Below are positions 59,101 through 64,000 of a DNA stretch of 64,000 bases, one piece after another. Where the stretch lies: NCBI RefSeq assembly GCF_018691265.1, contig NW_024881282.1, positions 51,963,122-52,027,121 on the forward strand, in the 5' to 3' direction. How positions within the stretch are numbered: the stretch's first letter is position 1; each line of letters opens with the position of its first letter. The stretch is from Tyto alba (lineage: Eukaryota > Chordata > Aves > Strigiformes > Tytonidae). A program made the position numbers and the translations under genes. Below the pieces are notes generated by a model that searched no databases, was not told where the DNA came from, and saw nothing but the letters and a program-made list of their open reading frames with translations.

Positions 59101-60745
59101 AATAATTTGCTGCAAACTTGCATGTGCAATTTTTTTAACCAGCCTCTTTTAGGTCTTCTGTTCATGTGTACAAGTAATAATTTCTGACCAACTCCTCTGA
59201 TCATTCTAACAACAATTACTCACATTTCAATAACCCTTTTAACATGGGCACATCACCACTCGGTCCATGAGTGAAGGTGAAGACTGCTCCTGCTTACCAG
59301 GTCATGATGCTCAGCAGAGGAAATGTGCCTGAGCTGGTCTCAGTTAGAGACAGATCTAAAATTTGAGTAGATCTTTTCTTCTCACTATAAAGCTTCCATA
59401 TTCTCCCCAGTTACTGACTGATAGAGAGAGCATTTATCCAGTGGAAAAAGGGATTAATTTATATTGATTGGCCTCTCCCTCCCACCATACACGTTGTGTA
59501 ACATCAAGGTACACTTATTCCACATCAGTAAGTCTCAGCCCTGCTGCAATCTAAATGCTCTCCCATTTAATTATTCAGGATGTCAGCATGGGCAACCAAC
59601 TTAAAAAGAAAACTCAGAATGATCTAAAAAGTATTGAATGTTTGTTTCTTATTAAAAAAAAAAAAAAAAACAAAAACAAAAAACAAAAAAACAAGAACCT
59701 TGATGCTATTTTTATTTAGAAAAATCTAATTCTGGCAATACTAGCTCAGCCATTTCACTAGACAGAAGTCTATAAAAGAAATCAGTGTCATCAACGTATA
59801 TGCTAATGCTATTTTTTTTCTTCAGAAATCATTCCTGCTTGCTATAACTGAGGTTAAAAACAGAAGTGTGAACTACACGTTATTTTAATGTGTGAGAACG
59901 GAAGCGAAGGATGGGCTGGAACAATAAATGATTTTCTTGCTTAAAAAAATAACAGGGGGGGGAAATCACTATCTTCATCTCCTGGTCACATAATCCAGTG
60001 GTTGTTTTAAACAAATTAAAGCAGACTGCTTTCTTTCTGTGCATATGAGTAAAACAGAGTTTTCAGCCAGCAGATACTCAATTTTCCTGGCTAGCTTTTG
60101 GATGCTGGCCATATGTGATTAGTGACCTATTTTCACTGCAATGAGATCAGCTATGTTTGTAGGACCCTGAATCAGCAGATTTGCCCTTATTCCTGGCTCT
60201 GCCTGACAGAGCACCAAGCCAGGCCGATTCTCTGAGCGCGCTGCCCTGCCGTCTCCATGTAGATCTGTAGGAAACAGCGCTCGGTCATAAAGGAGCTGTG
60301 CTGGTATCTGCCAAGCCACGACCATCAGGATCCACAGTGTACAAGCTGCTGAAGTTGCTGGACTTGAAATTTTCTTTGTCTAATTAAAAGGGCCTAAGAA
60401 TAGAAGAAAACTGTGCTGTTTGTGGAAATTATAATCCTTCCTGGATAAGGATGTTATTAAAAACAGAAGCGGCAGAAGCAGCAGTCAGAGAAGGATCCTG
60501 GGGCTTTAGCTTTAGACCTGACACAGCTCTGGTCACAAACACTTGTGGCAGGCTTTGGAAAACATGCATCATATCCCACAGTTTGTTAGTACTGCATTAA
60601 TTAGCATTTCCTAATGCAATTTTGAGGTCACCTCCAAAGTCTTCTGCCATTGTTTGCCACCAAAGTCCAGCGCAGCATCTATGCAAGTTTGCTGGTGCTA
60701 CTTGGACTGACCCATATGGAGCTGATCGAAGCTTCATGGGAAAAT
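56154..60745. other. Non-coding stretch, no gene seen
   Basis: Mostly AT-rich single-copy DNA. A 58560-58990 patch is GC-richer with frames of up to 124 codons on both strands and no known domain. An A17 run followed by CAAAAA units lies at 59654-59692. A repeat-free segment at 60560-60720 with homeodomain- and nuclear-receptor-like motifs is noted in the findings. Confidence 0.5.
59654..59692 (+). repeat. Poly-A/(CAAAAA)n low-complexity run
   Basis: A17 runs into CAAAAA-type units. No retroposed body is recognisable beside it. Confidence 0.9.
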
Positions 60746-60855
60746 TTAGGCTGGAAGGGATCCTGCAGTGGTCATAGGGTCCAACTCTCTGCTCAGAGCA
60801 GAGACAGCTGAGTTTGAGTTGCTCAGGAACCTCTCAGTTGAGTTTTGGTGACCCA
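60746..60855 (-). mobile_element. CR1 LINE 3' fragment, reverse orientation
   Basis: On the + strand TTAGGCTGGAAGGGATCC leads to GTCATAGGGTCCAACTCTC, CTGCTCAGAGCAG, then GAGTTGCTCAGGAACC and CAGTTGAGTTTTGG. This is the expected order of the reverse complement of a CR1 3' region (GGCTGGAAGGGACC, ATCTAGTCCAAC, CTGCTCAAAGCAGG, CAGGTTGCTCAGG, CAGTTGAGTTTTG). The terminal octamers are lost and the match fades after about 60855, so it is an old, truncated copy. Confidence 0.75.
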
Positions 60856-63800
60856 GAATTAAGTACACCATGTCCAGGATCTGTTCTTCTGGGTTGCACT
60901 CTGTTTGGATTAGTATATTTAAAGATGCATTTGAAAGAAACTATTACACGTAGAGGTCTGCAATGGAGACCAGAAATCTGACTGCAGTTCCTTTTCACTT
61001 AGCCCTGTGGCTGCCGGTGCCAGCAGCACAGGGCGCTCAGCCACCAGGGAAGAGAGGAGCTGGTGGCAAGCAGACAGCAGTCAAAACCTGTCCCTGGTCT
61101 GCAGCCAAGATTAAGGGAAGAGAAGGAAATTAAGACAGACAGATTTCCCTCCTAGCAGACAGGAAAAGGAAAGAGATCAGCAATAGTTCACATCCTGCCT
61201 TCATTTACCTCTTATTCTGTGGCTGTTGGTAAAAAGAGATGCCTCACTGGGACTAGAGTACTGCTTCTCCATTTAAACATCCAGGATGAAGTGATGTAAG
61301 AAGGGCTGAATTTGGTCTCATGGCATCCAGTGAAAAGTGTTGCTGTGCATCACCTGAAATGTCCTCACAGGGCTTGTAGAGACTGCATCATCACCAACAA
61401 CGTTGGGATTTCACACCGCGTGGCTGTGTGATGAGGGTCCTCCTGGTGGTTGAGCCTCCATCCAGACCTCTGAGGAGAAAATAATTGAATCTGTTGACAG
61501 AGGTCGAAACCACCTCTGGTGAGTGTTGTGTACCTGAATGCCTCTTACTGGAATCCCGTGGTCAGCAAAAACCATCAACTTCTGTGAATTTCATCCCAAA
61601 ATACATATAATTTCAGGAAAATCATCTGTCTGACATGTTGTCTTCTTCCATTCTCCTCTGCAGTTCAGACTACTATACTTGCCTGGTAACCTTTCTTTTC
61701 CACCGCCACCCCTGTGTGATCCTGAGAGGCCATTAAAATGCCAAAGATACAAGTGTGAAATGAAGAGGACTGACGTCTCTGCCAGTACGACTTCATGGAC
61801 GCCAGTAGCCTAGGGAATTGAGATATGCTAGGGAAGCCTCTAAGATTTTAAGTTCGAGCCATGCCCCCTTAGTGCCACAGACATGCTCTTTCTGCATTCG
61901 TGGTGAGTGACAAGTTGAAATGCCTGCCCTCGGGCGTGTGACAACAGCATGGGATACTATGAGAAGCCAAGCTCCTTCTGAAACAAGGGGAATGATTTCA
62001 TTAAGTTTAAATCTCCAAGGACTCGTTTAGGCAGACGCAGCAGTGAGAATGACAAGAGCCATTATGAGGGAGATGTGCTGTGGGCAGTAAATACAGCCAG
62101 AGCTGGGCAGGCGGTGAATATAGCCCAGGTTACAGCATTTGTGGTCTCCTGTGCCAGGTCACCTTCCTGCTGCCACGGACCTTGAGGAATGTCCTTGAGC
62201 CTCTGTATGCATTTTACAAATATCTTTGCAGTGACTGATGTGCTCGGGCTATCCTTCTGTATAGGCAGCATCACTGCATTTTAGCCATTTCTTTGTTGTT
62301 TGCTGCCTCCAGCAGGTTTACTGGAAAATTTTCCTCCGTCAGTGACAAAAGACCTGCAACAATAAAAGCAGCTGCCTTTGATACTCACAGAGGAGGGCAG
62401 AATGGTCCTGAGAAACAAGCAACAGATTTGCAGAGAAGTCAGCTAGAAATTAGCACAACTCCAGGTTGAAAACTATCTCTCTTCATCGTTGTTTAAGTAT
62501 TAACAAAACCACTGTTTAAAGGTTTATGAATAACAACAGTCCTGTTTAAAAAAAAAAAAAAAAAAATTGAAAATAAAACAAGATTATTCTTTCATTCCTC
62601 AAGGTCATTCTGGGAGGTTTTATCTCTATGAAAGGACGGAGAAAATAGGAGGAGATTGCTGTAGGCCACCTCTCAAGACAAACCTTCAGGTACTATTTAA
62701 GCCGTCTCCATATTCTTACACACCTGCTAGCACAGAATCTTTGAAGCCCAAGTGCAAAGTCTGGGTCATAAGGTCCACCAGGACTAATGAAACCTGAGCT
62801 TAAATCCAAAGTTTCAAGAAAGGTCAGTCAGATTGCTGGGTGATAGAAAAATACGAGAGTGCTGCTTGACTGGGAGCAGTGACTGGGAGCCAAACACAAA
62901 TTCAAGCATGGGTTAACAAATGTGCGAGCACACACTCACATGAAAAGGGGAGGGGGGATAGGGGCAAAGACTCTGGGAAGGGACATACAATACCCGTCAT
63001 TTTCCTTGCAAGAGACAAGGTGAAGAGATAAAATTAAAGGGGATTTCTCAGAAGTGGAATATGAGCACCAGTACAGAGTGGTCCCTGGATGGATGAGGCC
63101 AGCTGCGAGCCTCAGCCCAAACCACAGCCATCCCTACCTCCCAGCACCACAGCTCCCTGGCCCACAAGACCCATCAGTCACTGCAATGATTTTCTTTCCA
63201 AAAAGGTGTTACAAAGAAAAACAAAATCAGCCAGAGAATCTGAAAGGGCTTCTTCATTTCTGCATTTAACTCTGATTTTTCCACTGTGTAAGCAGGCTTG
63301 AACCTGGAGAGACATACTAATCTCAGTATTAAGGTGCTTGAGAGCTGTGTGTTTATACAAAGCTGTATTTAGATTAAAACTTTATGACCTCTTAACATAT
63401 GCTAGTCTAAAAATAACATTAAGCACGTGGTTTTTATCACAGTTAAAACTATTGCAACAAACTCCTTTCCATCCAACATCATGCCCAGCTGCTTGCTGTT
63501 ATGTTGCATAGTAACAATATTCAGCAAAACCAAAAAACACTTTTGGTCAAATGAAATGGGAAATGAAAATCTGATAGTAGCCCCAAAAGCTCCATGAAGT
63601 CCTTGAAGGAGGATACACAACTGATGCTGTGGCATTTACCCTGCTGAAGGAGATGTAGAGAAGAGGCAGATGCAAACTACAGACCAAGTCCAGTGCCCTG
63701 ATACCCGGTAGGGAATGGGATGGGAACACATTTTCCTGGGGATCACCAAACATTTTTTTGGTCCCTGATACAAGGGAAAGACACTGCAAGGCTGCACCCT

Positions 63801-64000
63801 GGTCCAAACTACTCCACTCAGCCGATCAAGTGAGGTAAAGCCAACTACAATAAGTGCCCTCCAGCCTGACTGTGCTCTGGTCCCTCTTGCTGGGAGCTGG
63901 GAACCAGTGGAGGAGCCATTATTTCAGGCTACTGTGTGCCTGGGATATGTAGGAGAATCAGTGAAGAGCAGAAGGAAGAGGAGCAGGTTCTGCCTATGTG
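60856..64000. other. Non-coding stretch to the window end
   Basis: Contains A19 at 62548-62566 and a G-rich run at 62947-62977. At 62088-62135 two imperfect copies of a GGGCAGTAAATACAGCC-like segment lie in tandem. Frames do not exceed 86 codons and are unrecognised. The right end shows no gene boundary. Confidence 0.5.
62548..62566 (+). repeat. Poly-A run, A19
   Basis: Nineteen uninterrupted A bases after CCTGTTT. No retroposed body was recognised to the left. Confidence 0.95.

Noticed and set aside
61010..61040. Possible CTCF site near CAGCAGCACAGGGCGCTCAG
   Set aside because: The AGGGCGCT part fits but the upstream CCASYAG half does not line up at the right spacing.

Overview
This is a stretch of vertebrate nuclear DNA, almost certainly avian (or a close archosaur relative). 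The main evidence is a set of LINE remnants of the CR1 clade. One has the bird-type 3' end, in which the element closes on repeats of an ATTCTATGA-like octamer (345-466). The others are older, more decayed CR1/L3- and L2-like pieces of the kind shared by birds, crocodilians and turtles. Interspersed repeats are sparse, there are no abundant young SINEs, and most of the DNA is moderately AT-rich single-copy sequence broken by homopolymer runs. That is what a bird intergenic or long intronic region looks like.

I find no protein-coding gene that I can support. The longest open frames (206, 188, 186 and 176 codons) lie in GC-rich or strand-biased DNA that is depleted of stop codons for compositional reasons, and none shows a domain I recognise. 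No tRNA, rRNA, known microRNA, CRISPR or bacterial feature was seen. The window is best read as non-coding DNA between genes or inside a large intron.

Layout: 1-9.4 kb is AT-rich single-copy DNA with one CR1 end. At 9.4-9.76 kb lies an ancient minus-strand CR1 3' region. 15.4-15.96 kb is strongly pyrimidine-rich on the + strand. 19.1-19.7 kb holds a decayed reverse-transcriptase fragment of a CR1/L3-type LINE. 25.6-26.35 kb holds an L2-like LINE remnant. The centre (31.7-33.75 kb) contains two CpG-rich islands about 1.3 kb apart, the first with a CTCF-like core; this is the best candidate for a transcription start region. 38.5-39.05 kb is an A-rich block followed by a 15-bp minisatellite with 45-bp higher-order structure. 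41.6-42.6 kb is AT-rich, has many homeodomain-type TAAT cores and no repeats, and resembles a conserved non-coding element. At 54.45-54.51 kb two perfect hairpins lie side by side. At 56.03-56.15 kb is a perfect (AAAAC)n array of about 24 copies. At 60.75-60.86 kb is another minus-strand CR1 end.

No gene set works together here. The items most worth testing are the twin CpG islands with the CTCF-like site, the higher-order minisatellite, the double hairpin and the candidate conserved elements. Repeat family assignments come from remembered consensus patterns and were not checked by alignment.
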